Origin: Naumannella cuiyingiana
Lineage (GTDB): Bacteria > Actinomycetota > Actinomycetes > Propionibacteriales > Propionibacteriaceae
Assembly: GCF_013408305.1 (NCBI RefSeq)
Contig: NZ_JACBZS010000001.1
Coordinates: forward strand, 310,001 to 374,000
DNA length: 64,000 nt
Direction of reading: 5' to 3'
The notes beneath the pieces were generated by a model. The model did not search any database. It had not been told where the DNA came from and worked only from the letters and a program-made list of their open reading frames with translations. The stretch's first letter is position 1. The number at the start of each line of letters is the position of its first letter. Made by a program: the position numbers and the translations under genes. Below are positions 1-9,067 of the stretch, piece by piece.

Positions 1-757
1 GCATCGCGATCGCGCGTCCGGCGGACTTGCTGAGCGCGGCCTGCAGGCGGTCGAACTGCTCGCTGTCGAGCGGCCGCGCGACCCGCACGGTGGCCACCGC
101 ACGACGCCGCAACTCGGCCGCCAGCACCAGGTAGTGCTCCAGCGTCCGGGCAAAGGTGCGCTCCCGCGCCGCGACGGCCCGGCGGGCCAGCACCGCGGTC
201 GCCGGATCGGCCCTGCCCTGCAAGAGCGACCCGACCAGGTCGGCTCGGCCGGCGACGGGCACCGAGCGATCGGCGATCGCGTCGCGCAGCGGCCGGTCAC
301 CCGCCACCAGTCGCTCGAAGCGGAACAGCTCGTCCTCGACGGCGTCCAACCGGTTGCCGTCGGCCTGCGCGGCGATCAGCTCGGCCCGGACGGCCTCGCG
401 CTCGAGCGCGGCCGCCAGGTCGGACATCGACGACCAGCGCAGCGCCGCGGCATCGGCCACGAGCGCCACGGCGGAGTCGCCGATCCGGCCGCCGAACAGC
501 CGCTCGGCCACGCCCTTGCGGGTCCGCGCGGGCGTACCCGGATCGGTCAGCGCCCGGCGCAGCGCGGGCTGCGCGTCGAGCGCGTCGACCACCGCGAACA
601 GGTCCGGGGCGATCGACCCCGCGGCCTCCGGACGGCCGCCGAGGATCCGGTCCAGGGCGGTGTCCAGGGTGCCGAGCCGGGTCTCCTGGCCGGCCACGTT
701 GTGGCCCGCGAGGAGATGACCCGTCTCGAGATCGAGCTCCGGCTGTTGGTCGGTCAC
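1..757 (-). CDS. atpH: F-type ATP synthase subunit delta (partial, C-terminus off the window)
   Basis: Delta subunit of the F1Fo ATP synthase, the stalk protein that links F1 to the b subunits at the membrane. The frame opens with GTG at 757, sharing a GTGA overlap with the atpF stop, and stays open to base 1, giving 252 codons. The visible end carries the delta-family pattern ATVRVARPLDSEQFDRLQ followed by SKSAGR. At over 250 residues it has the longer actinobacterial delta form rather than the roughly 180-residue E. coli form. The true C-terminus, and presumably atpA, G, D and C, lie to the left. Identity rests on position plus these motifs. Confidence 0.93.
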   Translation of the reverse strand, partial: MTDQQPELDLETGHLLAGHNVAGQETRLGTLDTALDRILGGRPEAAGSIAPDLFAVVDALDAQPALRRALTDPGTPARTRKGVAERLFGGRIGDSAVALVADAAALRWSSMSDLAAALEREAVRAELIAAQADGNRLDAVEDELFRFERLVAGDRPLRDAIADRSVPVAGRADLVGSLLQGRADPATAVLARRAVAARERTFARTLEHYLVLAAELRRRAVATVRVARPLDSEQFDRLQAALSKSAGRAIAM

Positions 758-1290
758 GACACACCGCCGGTCGGTGCCGAATCCTGGGCCTCCAGGTCGG
801 CGATGAAACGGTCGATGGTGCGACGCGCCCGCTCGTCGTCGTCGAGGGACTCCCCGACGATCCGGCCGGCCAGGGTGGTGGCCAGGCCACCGACCTCACC
901 GCGCAACTGGTCCATCGCCTGCTTGCGCTCGGCCTCCAGTTGGGCCTGGGTGGCCTCGCGGATCCGGGCGGCCTCGGCGTTGGCCTGTTCGCGCATCTCG
1001 GTGATGATCTGGGCGCCCTGGTTCTTGGCGTCCTCCCGGATTCGCGCGGCCTCCTCACGGGCCTCGGCGAGCTGCGCCTGGTACTTCTTCAGCGCTGCCT
1101 CGGCCTCTTGCTGGGCCTTCTCGGCCCGTTCCATGCCGCCGGTGATCTCGTCGCGGCGCTCGGCGTACATCTTCTCGAAGGAAGGCACGACGAACTTGGC
1201 CATCACGATCGTCAGGATGATCGTGAACACGATGGCCGCGATGATCTCCGACGGGTAGTGCGGGAGCAGCGGCCCGAAGTCGATTTGCAT
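754..1290 (-). CDS. atpF: F-type ATP synthase subunit b
   Basis: Peripheral-stalk b subunit of Fo (178 residues). One membrane helix lies at about residues 16-38 (IIAAIVFTIILTIVMAKFVV), followed by a long charged Ala/Glu/Arg coiled coil to about residue 150, as expected for the stalk that binds delta. The ATG at 1290 has GAGGA a few bases upstream. The stop overlaps the atpH GTG start by 4 bp, implying translational coupling. The order c-b-delta is the normal atp operon order. Length and architecture are ordinary for the family. Confidence 0.97.
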   Translation of the reverse strand: MQIDFGPLLPHYPSEIIAAIVFTIILTIVMAKFVVPSFEKMYAERRDEITGGMERAEKAQQEAEAALKKYQAQLAEAREEAARIREDAKNQGAQIITEMREQANAEAARIREATQAQLEAERKQAMDQLRGEVGGLATTLAGRIVGESLDDDERARRTIDRFIADLEAQDSAPTGGVS

Positions 1291-1316
1291 GGGTCCTCAG
1301 TCGGTCGTGGAGTTGA

Positions 1317-1535
1317 TCACTGCAGAACGAAGGAGAAGGCCAGCGCCAGGATGGCGAGGGCCTCGACCACGGCGAAGCCGATCCAGGCGGTGCCCATCAT
1401 CGCGCCGCGGGCCTCGGGCTGGCGGGCGGTGCCCTGGATGACCGAGGCGAAGATCAGGCCCACGCCGATGCCCGAGCCGATGGCGGCCAGGCCGTAGCCG
1501 ATCATGTTCAGGGAGCCGGAGACGACAGTTTCCAT
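1317..1535 (-). CDS. atpE: F-type ATP synthase subunit c
   Basis: Proteolipid c subunit (72 residues) forming the rotating ring of Fo. Two hydrophobic helices flank the polar loop RQPEARG. The proton-binding carboxylate is Glu58 in [13 protein letters not shown], so this is a Glu-type c subunit. The first helix has the glycine-rich packing motif [10 protein letters not shown]. The ATG at 1535 is preceded by AAAGGAA at about 8 nt. It lies 26 bp upstream of atpF on the same strand. Nothing suggests sodium specificity, but this was not modelled. Confidence 0.98.
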   Translation of the reverse strand: METVVSGSLNMIGYGLAAIGSGIGVGLIFASVIQGTARQPEARGAMMGTAWIGFAVVEALAILALAFSFVLQ

Positions 1536-1615
1536 GTCAGGGTTCCTTTCGAGAACTCTTGCTTCTACTTGAAGTTCGCAACTTGTAGGACGTTCGGGGT
1601 TGTCGGGACGGGTGG

Positions 1616-2458
1616 TCAGTGTTCCTCGGCGGTCGCCGAGGCGACATACTGGGCGGCCAGGACGGTGAAGACGTAGGCCTGCAGGCCGGCGATCAGCAAC
1701 TCGAGGGAGAAGATCGCCATCGAGAAGATCAGCGCCGCACCGCCGGCGATGTTGTTGATCACGCCGAAGCCGTTGGCGGCATGCAACCCGTAGAGCAGCA
1801 GCCAGCCGCCGCCCACGGTGAACACCAGCACCACGACGTGTCCGGCGAACATGTTGCCGAAGAGTCGCAGGCCGAGCGTGACGGGGCGGATGATGAAGTT
1901 GGACAAGAACTCGATCGGGATGATGATCGGCATCAGCCAGACCGGTACGCCGGCCGGGATCAGGCTGTTCCTGAAGTACATCGCACCGTGCTTGCGGATG
2001 CCGGCGGCGTTGTAGACGATCCAGACCAGGAACGCCAGGCCCCAGGCGTAGCCGATGCTCGCCGCGGTCGGATACATCAGGAAGAACGTGATCCCGAAGA
2101 CATTGCTGATCAGCAGGAAGAAGAACAGGCTCATCAGCAGCGGCAGGTAGCCGCGGAACTCGTGGCCGAGCGCGTCGCGGGCGATGCCGTTGCGGACGAA
2201 GTCGTAGGCATACTCGGCGAGGTACTGCGCCTTGGACGGCACGACCTTGAGCTTGCGGGAGGCCAGCAGCCAGACGATCAGCACGATCAGGAAGGCGAGC
2301 AACGCCTGGACGAAGGGCTTGTTGACCCAGTCCACGCCGGGGATGAAGCCCCCGGTGAACATGAAGTCCTTCTCGACGGACGGCGCGTGGTACTCCGGTA
2401 CGCCGCCCTCCTCGCCGCCACCGGCCTGCGGGAAGGCGAGGGGCATCAGACCGCCCAC
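1616..2458 (-). CDS. atpB: F-type ATP synthase subunit a
   Basis: Membrane subunit a of Fo, which provides the proton half-channels against the c ring. The hydrophobic protein carries the diagnostic [17 protein letters not shown] segment with the essential Arg facing subunit c. I place the start at GTG 2458 (280 residues) because AGGAGA lies 5 nt before it. An in-frame GTG at 2476 would add six residues and has no better ribosome binding site. An 80-bp gap separates it from atpE, and atpZ precedes it by 25 bp. Confidence 0.95.
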   Translation of the reverse strand: MGGLMPLAFPQAGGGEEGGVPEYHAPSVEKDFMFTGGFIPGVDWVNKPFVQALLAFLIVLIVWLLASRKLKVVPSKAQYLAEYAYDFVRNGIARDALGHEFRGYLPLLMSLFFFLLISNVFGITFFLMYPTAASIGYAWGLAFLVWIVYNAAGIRKHGAMYFRNSLIPAGVPVWLMPIIIPIEFLSNFIIRPVTLGLRLFGNMFAGHVVVLVFTVGGGWLLLYGLHAANGFGVINNIAGGAALIFSMAIFSLELLIAGLQAYVFTVLAAQYVASATAEEH

Positions 2459-2483
2459 GAAGTCTCCTCTCTGCACGCGATGA

Positions 2484-2765
2484 TCATGAATCCGACCTCG
2501 CGTATCGCCTGATGATCAGGACAATGGACAGTGCGGTGCCGACCAGTACGCCGACCGGCACGAGGAATCCGGTCTGGAAGAACCGGTCACCGAGCCAGCC
2601 GAGACCCCCGTAGCACAGCGGCCCGGCGATCAGGTACGACAGCACTCGCATGCCCTCGTTCATGCCCCGGTGATCGGCCGCCTCGATGCGCGCCGCATCG
2701 CTGTCGGAGGGGGTCCGTGCCGGGTCGGCGGCTCGGACTCTAGCAGTCCGGTCGAATCCGGTCAT
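2484..2765 (-). CDS. atpZ: AtpZ/AtpI-like ATP synthase accessory membrane protein
   Basis: Small protein of 93 residues with a polar N-terminal half and two membrane helices (about residues 40-60 and 65-85: VLSYLIAGPLCYGGLGWLGD, then FLVPVGVLVGTALSIVLII), ending in RRYARSD. This matches the AtpZ/AtpI shape found just upstream of atpB, a family implicated in c-ring assembly or Mg2+ supply. The ATG at 2765 overlaps the previous stop as ATGA. The name comes from architecture and location, not from a specific motif, so AtpZ versus AtpI is uncertain. Confidence 0.8.
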   Translation of the reverse strand: MTGFDRTARVRAADPARTPSDSDAARIEAADHRGMNEGMRVLSYLIAGPLCYGGLGWLGDRFFQTGFLVPVGVLVGTALSIVLIIRRYARSDS

Positions 2766-3292
2766 CTGGCACCGACCCCTGCATCGGAGGGCGCCGGCTC
2801 GGGCTCGTCGAAGGCCAGGATGCGCAGCCTGGAGTATGCCCGCGCGAGGCCCAGCAGCCAGCCGATCACGCCGGCCCCGACGCCGGCGGCCAGGGCCGCG
2901 GGGGCCAGCCGGGACTGGGCGGCGGGATCGAGATTGAGCCAGCCGGTGAAGGCGGCGGCGAGCAGGCCGGCGCGTACCCCGAAGGACGCGAGCGAGGCGG
3001 CCATCAGGGTGGTTGCCGAGGCGCCGGCGAAGCGGACCTGGACGGCCTGGCCGAAGGTGTAGAAGAGCAGGGCGAGGGCCGCGCCGAGGGCGGCCGAGAC
3101 CGCACCGCGGGCCCCGTCGAGCACGGCGGCGGTGACGATCAGCGGAAGCGCCAGCAGGTGGGCACCGACCATGCCGCCGACCAGCAGCGCGCGGGCACGC
3201 CCGGCCAGGACGCTGCGCTGCACGGGACCGGGGAGGACCTCGCGGACAGGCGCGTCCCCGGACTGCTCACCAGGGGCGGTCATGGTCGTCAT
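2762..3292 (-). CDS. four-helix membrane protein, ATP synthase I-like
   Basis: Protein of 176 residues with a charged N-terminus (about 35 residues) and four membrane helices, for example LLVGGMVGAHLLALPLIVTA and AALALLFYTFGQAVQVRF. It sits between wecA and atpZ, where mycobacteria have the uncharacterised Rv1303-type ATP synthase I homolog, so a role in assembly or stability of the ATP synthase is a contextual guess. The start ATG at 3292 has AGGAAT upstream, and another in-frame ATG lies three codons in. The stop is coupled by ATGA to atpZ. Confidence 0.75.
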   Translation of the reverse strand: MTTMTAPGEQSGDAPVREVLPGPVQRSVLAGRARALLVGGMVGAHLLALPLIVTAAVLDGARGAVSAALGAALALLFYTFGQAVQVRFAGASATTLMAASLASFGVRAGLLAAAFTGWLNLDPAAQSRLAPAALAAGVGAGVIGWLLGLARAYSRLRILAFDEPEPAPSDAGVGAR

Positions 3293-3398
3293 TGTGGTCG
3301 CATTCCTGCCGATCGGCCAGCCTTGTCGGTGGCGCCTGCGTTGCTTGTGAAAGCTAGCACAAACTCCGCGGCCCGCGCCAACGCCGACGCGGCGGAAC

Positions 3399-4532
3399 TC
3401 AGTGCGGCTGCTGGCGGGTCTGGATCCTGCGGCTGATCGGGCCGACGGTGACCCAGGCGATGATGGCGCCGGCCAGCACCAGGGCCAACACGGTGATCCA
3501 CTGACCGGTCAGCCCGATGGCGATGGTGCCGAACGAGATCAGGGCGGCCCAGACATACATCAGCACGACGGCGTTGCGGTGGCTGTGGCCGCGCGCGACG
3601 AGTTGGTGGTGCAGGTGCTGCTTGTCCGCGACCCACCACCAGTGACCCCGGATGGTCCGCCGGACGACCGCGAGCGCGAAGTCCAGGAACGGCAGGGCGA
3701 GGGCCGCGAGCGGCAGCACCAGCGGCAGGTACGCCGGGAGCAGCCCGCCCGCCTGGGATGCCTGGCCGGACGCGTCGGCCAGCCGCGAGGAGTCGATCTG
3801 CCCGGTCAGGCTGATGGCCGAGGTGGCCAACAACAACCCGAGCAGCATGGCACCGGAATCGCCCATGAAGATCCGGGCCGGAAAGAAGTTGTGCGGCAGG
3901 AAGCCGATGCAGGCCCCGGCCGCCGCGACCGTGATCAGGCTGGCGGTGGTGGCCCGGGAGATGTCGGCATCGGCGGTCAGCCAGTAGGCATAGAGGAAGA
4001 ACGCCAACGCCCCGATGGCGATCACCCCCGCGGCGAGGCCGTCGAGCCCGTCGACATAGTTCACCGCGTTGGTGCACAAGACGATGAAGAAGACGGTGAT
4101 CGCGATCGAGGAGGTGGCGTCCAGGGTGAAGATCTGGTCCGGCAGCGGGATCCACAACATCTTCACGCCGAGCGCGACGACGAGACCGGCCGCGAGGATC
4201 TGACCGGCGAGTTTGGCCAGCGCGTTCAGCTCGAACAGATCGTCCAGCACCCCGACGGCGCAGATCACGGCCGCGGCGGCGAGCACCGCCCAGGCATCGT
4301 GGCGGACCAGTTCGAGCCGGCCCAGGAACGGGAGGTTGACCCCGACCAGGAAGGCCGCGGCCACGCCGAAGAACATCGCCACGCCACCGAGATAGGGAAT
4401 CGGCACGGTGTGCATGTCACGCTCGCGGACGGTGGCCACCGCGCCCGCGCGGACCGCGACGCGGCGGCACAGCCCGCTCATCAGGTAGGCCACGATCGCC
4501 GCGATGGTGAAGACCAGCAGGTACTCACGCAT
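3399..4532 (-). CDS. wecA: WecA-type polyprenyl-phosphate GlcNAc-1-phosphate transferase
   Basis: Integral membrane sugar-phosphate transferase (377 residues) of the MraY/WecA family, which moves GlcNAc-1-phosphate from UDP-GlcNAc to a polyprenyl phosphate carrier, the first step of wall polysaccharide linkage units. Family motifs in order are the metal-binding GVLDDLFEL near residue 110, NYVDGLDGLAAG near 160, FMGDSGAMLLGL near 225, and a late basic loop with HLHHQLVARGHSHR near 310. About ten hydrophobic helices are visible. It overlaps the upstream gene by 8 bp, and the same order is known in Mycobacterium (rfe before the atp operon). Confidence 0.95.
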   Translation of the reverse strand: MREYLLVFTIAAIVAYLMSGLCRRVAVRAGAVATVRERDMHTVPIPYLGGVAMFFGVAAAFLVGVNLPFLGRLELVRHDAWAVLAAAAVICAVGVLDDLFELNALAKLAGQILAAGLVVALGVKMLWIPLPDQIFTLDATSSIAITVFFIVLCTNAVNYVDGLDGLAAGVIAIGALAFFLYAYWLTADADISRATTASLITVAAAGACIGFLPHNFFPARIFMGDSGAMLLGLLLATSAISLTGQIDSSRLADASGQASQAGGLLPAYLPLVLPLAALALPFLDFALAVVRRTIRGHWWWVADKQHLHHQLVARGHSHRNAVVLMYVWAALISFGTIAIGLTGQWITVLALVLAGAIIAWVTVGPISRRIQTRQQPH

Positions 4533-5271
4533 GCGCGGGCCCGTCCGCCGGCGAGTCCCCCGAGACCCCCGGGTCAGGCGGCTGGCCCGCGGGACCGGCC
4601 ACCGCGGGGGCGACCTCGCGCAGTTGGTCCAGGGAGATCCCGCCGAGGCGCAGCACGCGCCCGTCGCGAGTCACGGCGAAGTCCACGATGGTCGAGGCCG
4701 GCCCGTCACCGGTGCGCCCGGCATCCAGATAGGCACCGACCGACAGCCCGAGCTGGTGGTCGGCCTCCTGGGCGGTGCGCGCGGCCGGCCGGCCCGACTT
4801 GTTGGCGCTGCTCACCGCCAGCGGTCCGGTCATGGTCAACACGGCCCGGGCCACCTCATGATCGGGAACCCGGACGGCGATGGTGCCCGCGGTCTCGCCG
4901 AGGTCCAGCCGCAGGCTGGGCTGCGCCTGCAGCACCAGCGTCAGCGGGCCCGGCCAGAAACGCGCCATCAGGTCCCGCGCGGCCTGCGGCACGTCGACGG
5001 CCAGCGCCATCGCCACGGCCTCGTCGGCCACCAGGACCGGGGGCGGCATGTCGCGTCCGCGACCCTTCGCGTCCAGCAGCCGCTGCACGGCCTCCGCGTC
5101 GAAGGCATCCGCGGCGATCCCGTACACGGTGTCGGTCGGGATCACGATGCACTTGCCGGCAACGATCAGCCGGCGCGCCCGGGCGCTCGCCTGGCCCAGG
5201 TCGGAGGTCGCGATGATCCGGGAGGGCGCCGGGTCGCCCGGCGCCGCGCCTGCCGGGTCGGGGCTGTTCAC
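4525..5271 (-). CDS. tsaC: L-threonylcarbamoyladenylate synthase (YrdC/Sua5 family)
   Basis: Makes threonylcarbamoyl-AMP from threonine, bicarbonate and ATP for the t6A37 modification of ANN-decoding tRNAs. The YrdC core begins with KCIVIPTDTVYGIAADAF near residue 40 and includes KGRGRDMPPPVLV and SSANKSGRPA. The 248 residues have no separate Sua5 C-terminal domain, only a Pro/Ala-rich tail. The start is GTG 5271, overlapping the prmC stop as GTGA. Its place between prmC and wecA is the conserved actinobacterial arrangement (Rv1301 in M. tuberculosis). Confidence 0.93.
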   Translation of the reverse strand: MNSPDPAGAAPGDPAPSRIIATSDLGQASARARRLIVAGKCIVIPTDTVYGIAADAFDAEAVQRLLDAKGRGRDMPPPVLVADEAVAMALAVDVPQAARDLMARFWPGPLTLVLQAQPSLRLDLGETAGTIAVRVPDHEVARAVLTMTGPLAVSSANKSGRPAARTAQEADHQLGLSVGAYLDAGRTGDGPASTIVDFAVTRDGRVLRLGGISLDQLREVAPAVAGPAGQPPDPGVSGDSPADGPAHA

Positions 5272-6146
5272 CGCTCCATCCTGCCAGAGCGGGGACCGCC
5301 GCCTCCGGGCCGCCGCGCCGTGACGAACCGGGGTCGGCCGGCCAGGTCGGGATGATCGACGACATCGTCGAAGCCGGCGCCGACGAAGACCGCGGGCGCG
5401 CTCTCACCCTGCACATCGGCATGCTCGGCGCCGACCATCGCGCCGGGGCGCAGCAGCCGCCGCGCCGTGTCGGCGACCGCCCGCATCGCTACCAGGCCAT
5501 CGGGACCGGAGAACAGGGCGAGATCGGGGTCGTGCTCGCGCACCTCGGCCGGTACGCCCGCCCAGTGCTCCAGCGGGATGTAGGGCGGGTTCGCGATCAC
5601 CAGGTCGACCTCGCCATCCAGATCGCCGAAGGCGTCGGCGAGGTCGCCGTGTCGCAGGTCGACCCCGGTCCCGGCGAGATTACGGGCCGCCCACGCCAGG
5701 GCGTCGTCGGAGAGCTCGACGGCATGGATCCGCGCCCCGGGCACCTCGTCGGCCAGCGCCGCGGCGATCGCGCCGGAACCGGTGCCGAGCTCGACGACGA
5801 CCGGCGTCTGCGTACCGCGGGCGATCATCGTCGTCAGGCGCTCGACGGCCCATCCGGTCAGCACCTCGGTCTCGGGCCGCGGGATGAACGCGCCGGGCCC
5901 GATCGCCAGCCTGATCCGGCGGAAGTACGCCTCGCCGGTCAGGTGCTGGATCGGTACGCCGGTCAGCCGCCGCGCCACCAGCTCGTCCAGCCGGGCGCGC
6001 TGTGCGGCGTCCGGCGCCGCCGCGGTGATCAGCCGCGCGGGTTCGGTGCCGAGCACGTGCGCGAGCAGGATCCGCGCCTCGGCCGCGGGGCTCTCCCCCG
6101 GCCCGCCGGCCAGCGCGGCCGCGAGGCGGCGTACCTGTTCGGTCAC
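5268..6146 (-). CDS. prmC: peptide chain release factor N5-glutamine methyltransferase
   Basis: SAM-dependent enzyme (292 residues) that methylates the Gln of the GGQ loop in class I release factors. It has an N-terminal helical domain, the SAM motif [16 protein letters not shown] near residue 117, and the catalytic NPPYIPLE motif near residue 184 that binds the glutamine amide. It directly follows prfA, its substrate gene, with a 4-bp start/stop overlap, and overlaps tsaC downstream in the same manner. Coupled translation of a methyltransferase with its target is typical. Confidence 0.97.
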   Translation of the reverse strand: MTEQVRRLAAALAGGPGESPAAEARILLAHVLGTEPARLITAAAPDAAQRARLDELVARRLTGVPIQHLTGEAYFRRIRLAIGPGAFIPRPETEVLTGWAVERLTTMIARGTQTPVVVELGTGSGAIAAALADEVPGARIHAVELSDDALAWAARNLAGTGVDLRHGDLADAFGDLDGEVDLVIANPPYIPLEHWAGVPAEVREHDPDLALFSGPDGLVAMRAVADTARRLLRPGAMVGAEHADVQGESAPAVFVGAGFDDVVDHPDLAGRPRFVTARRPGGGGPRSGRMER

Positions 6147-7234
6147 CGGCCGAGCCGCTCGGCAAGATCGGCCTCGGCGAGCGCTGCCAGCACGGCGTCG
6201 AGGTCGCCGTCCAGCACGGCGTCCATGTTGTAGGCCTTGAAGCCGATCCGGTGGTCGGCGATCCGGTTCTCACCGAAGTTGTAGGTGCGGATCCGCTCGG
6301 ACCGGTCGACGGTACGCACCTGCGAGCGCCGGGCATCGGAGGCGGCCGCGGCCGCCTCCTCCTCGGCGCGGGCGACCAGGCGGGCGCGCAGCATCCGCAT
6401 CGCCTGCTCGCGGTTCTGCAACTGCGAGCGCTCGTTCTGGCACGACACCACGATGCCGGTGGGAAGGTGGGTGATCCGGACCGCGGAGTCGGTCGTGTTG
6501 ACGCCCTGCCCGCCGGGCCCGGAGGAGCGGAAGACGTCGATCCGCAGGTCGTTCGGGTCGACCTCGACCTCGGTCGCCTCGACCTCGGGCATCACCAGCA
6601 CCCCGGCGGCCGAGGTGTGCACGCGCCCCTGGGTCTCGGTGACGGGCACCCGCTGCACCCGGTGCACACCGCCCTCGAACTTGAGCACCCCGTAGGGCTG
6701 GGCGTCGCCGCCCGTGCCCGGCGACTTGATCGCCACGGTGACCGACTTGTAGCCGCCGAGTTCGGTCTCCTGCGCGTCGAGCACCTCGACCTTCCAGCCC
6801 CGCGCCTCGGCATAGCGGGTGTACATCCGCAACAGGTCGCCGGCGAACAGGGCCGACTCCTCACCGCCCTCGCCGGACTTGATCTCGACGATCGCGTCGG
6901 CGGAGTCGTTGGGGTCGCGCGGTGCGAGCAGGCGGGTCAGCCGCTCGGTGTTGTCGCTCAGGCGGGCGGCCAGCGCGTCGGCCTCCACGGCGAAGGCCGG
7001 GTCCTCGGCGGCCAGCTCGCGGGCCGCGCGCAGGTCCTCGGTCAGGGCCTCGCGCTCATCGAAGGCGCGGATCAGCGGGCCGAGCTCGGCATGACGACGG
7101 CCGACCCGGCGCACCCGCGCCGCATCGGCGTGGGTGGCCGGATCGGCCAGTGCGGATTCGAGTTCGGCGTACTCGGCGCGGACCGGGCCGGGGTCGAAGA
7201 CCCCGTCGGCGGCGCCGTCACGCTGCGTTGTCAG
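6143..7234 (-). CDS. prfA: peptide chain release factor 1, apparent CTG start
   Basis: RF1 reads UAA and UAG and triggers peptidyl-tRNA hydrolysis. The codon-recognition tripeptide PVT (in [11 protein letters not shown], near residue 197) and the GGQ motif ([16 protein letters not shown], near residue 240) are intact. The first standard start is GTG 7114, but conserved RF1 sequence continues upstream in the same frame ([16 protein letters not shown], then [13 protein letters not shown]) until the rpmE stop at 7250-7252. That stretch contains no ATG, GTG or TTG; CTG at 7234 is the only near-cognate choice, though no clear Shine-Dalgarno precedes it. Product identity is certain, the exact start is not. 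It shares its frame with rpmE. Confidence 0.93.
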   Translation of the reverse strand: MTTQRDGAADGVFDPGPVRAEYAELESALADPATHADAARVRRVGRRHAELGPLIRAFDEREALTEDLRAARELAAEDPAFAVEADALAARLSDNTERLTRLLAPRDPNDSADAIVEIKSGEGGEESALFAGDLLRMYTRYAEARGWKVEVLDAQETELGGYKSVTVAIKSPGTGGDAQPYGVLKFEGGVHRVQRVPVTETQGRVHTSAAGVLVMPEVEATEVEVDPNDLRIDVFRSSGPGGQGVNTTDSAVRITHLPTGIVVSCQNERSQLQNREQAMRMLRARLVARAEEEAAAAASDARRSQVRTVDRSERIRTYNFGENRIADHRIGFKAYNMDAVLDGDLDAVLAALAEADLAERLGR

Positions 7235-7249
7235 GACGGCAACTTGTCG

Positions 7250-7459
7250 TCAGGACTTCTTGGCGTACCGCTTCTGGAAGCGGGCCACCCGGCCGCCGGT
7301 GTCGAGGATCTTCTGCTTGCCCGTGTAGAACGGGTGGCAGGCCGAGCAGACCTCGGCGCGGATCACGCCGTCGGGCGCGGTGCTGCGGGTGGTGAACGAG
7401 TTGCCACAGGTGCAGGTCACCTGGGTCTCCACGTAGGTGGGATGAATCCCCTGCTTCAT
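7250..7459 (-). CDS. rpmE: 50S ribosomal protein bL31 (zinc-binding form)
   Basis: Ribosomal protein L31, 69 residues, starting [14 protein letters not shown] chose ATG 7459 because AAGGAG lies about 6 nt upstream; a longer in-frame extension to 7552 lacks homology. Four cysteines (C16, C18, C38, C41) form the zinc ribbon of the C+ paralog, implying zinc-replete expression and possible replacement by a C- form elsewhere under zinc limitation. It heads the prfA-prmC run. Normally rho lies directly upstream; here about 11 kb of other genes intervene. The 278 bp between this gene and the next show no further gene. Confidence 0.97.
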   Translation of the reverse strand: MKQGIHPTYVETQVTCTCGNSFTTRSTAPDGVIRAEVCSACHPFYTGKQKILDTGGRVARFQKRYAKKS

Positions 7460-7737
7460 GCTGAGCTCCTTGTCATGGTGACCCGGGTCGCCGGCGCCGG
7501 GCGGCGCGTTCGACGTGAACCGGATCGGAAAGGGAGTGCGCCCGCGGCACACCGACCAGTCATTGTGCCGCAGACACCCGTTGCAACCAAACCCGAGCGC
7601 CCCCTATTCCCCGTGCCGCGCCGGGGGTCGTTGACAACCGCGAACCCTCCCGCGCAGGATTGATCCGATGTATCCGGCGCGGTTGCGCCCCTCGCACCTC
7701 ATCGCTCCCCGTTCCACCGTCGCACCGGAGGCCCCCG

Positions 7738-8940
7738 ATGAACCGCTGCCGAACCGGCCTGGCAGTCAGCCTCGTCTGCCTGATCACCGTGCTGGCGCTG
7801 CCGGCCGGGCGGGCAATGGCGCTGGACAACGGGCTCGCCCGCACCCCACCGATGGGCTGGAACTCCTGGAACCAGGTCAAGTGTTATGACGTTTCCGAGC
7901 AGGTGGTCAAGGACGCCGCGGACGCGATCGTCGACTCCGGGCTGCGGGAGGCAGGGTATGAGTACGTGGTCGTCGACGACTGCTGGCAGGGCGGCCGCGG
8001 TGCCGACGGAAGGTTGTTCTCCGACCCGGAACGCTTCCCGTCGGGCATCGCCGCGCTCGCCGACTATGTGCATGCCCGGGGCCTGAAGTTCGGCATCTAC
8101 TCCGTGCCCGGCAGCCTGACCTGTGCCAACACCTGGGACAACTACCCCGTCCGCGGCATCGGCAGCCTCGGCTACGAACAGGTGGATGCCGACGCCTTCG
8201 CCGCGTGGGGTGTCGACTACCTGAAGTACGACTGGTGCCAGGCCGAACGCGACGGCATCGAGCGGCAGGCTGCCTTCGCCGAGATGCGTGATGCGCTCGC
8301 CGCGACCGGGCGCCCGATCGTCTATTCGATCTCGGAGTACGGCGAGACGCAGCCGTGGCAGTGGGGGCCGGACATCGCGAACCTCTGGCGTACCACCAGC
8401 GACATCGCGCCGAACTGGAGTGCCGTCTCGAGCATCATCGAGCGCCAGGCCGAGCTCGCGCCCCATGCCGGCCCGGGGGGCTGGAACGACCCGGACATGC
8501 TGCAGATCGGCAATGGCTCCCTGACGCCCGCCGAGAACCGTAGCCACTTCGCAATGTGGGCGATGCTGGCATCGCCGTTGATGCTGGGCACGGACCTGAC
8601 CGCGCTGGATGCCGAGACCCGAGAGATCGTCGCCAACCGCAGCGTGATCGCCATCGATCAGGACCCGCTGGGCCGGCAGGCCGAACGGATCCGGCGCGAA
8701 GCCGGCTACGACGTCTGGCGCAAGGAGCTTACGGGCGGCCGCTACGCGGTGGCCCTGCTGAACACCGGCGGCGCCTCGGCCGACCTGCGCACCACGTTCA
8801 CCGAGCTGGGGGTGACCGGCCGCTACCGGGTCACCGATGCGTGGACCGGACAGGTGCAGGGCCAGGCGGGCGGGCGAATCGGGACGTCCGTGGCCTCCCA
8901 CGACACCGCGCTGTACGTGCTGACGCCGGTCGGCCGCTGA
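7738..8940 (+). CDS. secreted alpha-galactosidase (GH27)
   Basis: Exported glycoside hydrolase of 400 residues, expected to release terminal alpha-galactose from oligosaccharides or galactomannan. An N-terminal signal peptide (about residues 1-28, hydrophobic core SLVCLITVLALPAG) ends at AMA. The mature enzyme opens with the GH27 signature ARTPPMGWNSWN. The nucleophile is Asp165 in YLKYDWC and the likely acid/base is Asp222 in WRTTSDIAPNW; GGWNDPDML follows. A short C-terminal beta domain ends the protein, with no carbohydrate-binding module. ATG 7738 has GGAGG upstream. No sugar transporter or regulator is adjacent. Confidence 0.93.
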   Translation: MNRCRTGLAVSLVCLITVLALPAGRAMALDNGLARTPPMGWNSWNQVKCYDVSEQVVKDAADAIVDSGLREAGYEYVVVDDCWQGGRGADGRLFSDPERFPSGIAALADYVHARGLKFGIYSVPGSLTCANTWDNYPVRGIGSLGYEQVDADAFAAWGVDYLKYDWCQAERDGIERQAAFAEMRDALAATGRPIVYSISEYGETQPWQWGPDIANLWRTTSDIAPNWSAVSSIIERQAELAPHAGPGGWNDPDMLQIGNGSLTPAENRSHFAMWAMLASPLMLGTDLTALDAETREIVANRSVIAIDQDPLGRQAERIRREAGYDVWRKELTGGRYAVALLNTGGASADLRTTFTELGVTGRYRVTDAWTGQVQGQAGGRIGTSVASHDTALYVLTPVGR

Positions 8941-9067
8941 CCCACGCGTCGTCGAGGCCGGCGACTTTGCCGAACCGCCCCGGCGCCCGCATGATCGTCC
9001 TGACGCGCCGATCCGTCACGGCATGATCTGATCGGGCACAGCGAACGACGACCACGAGGTGACGACG

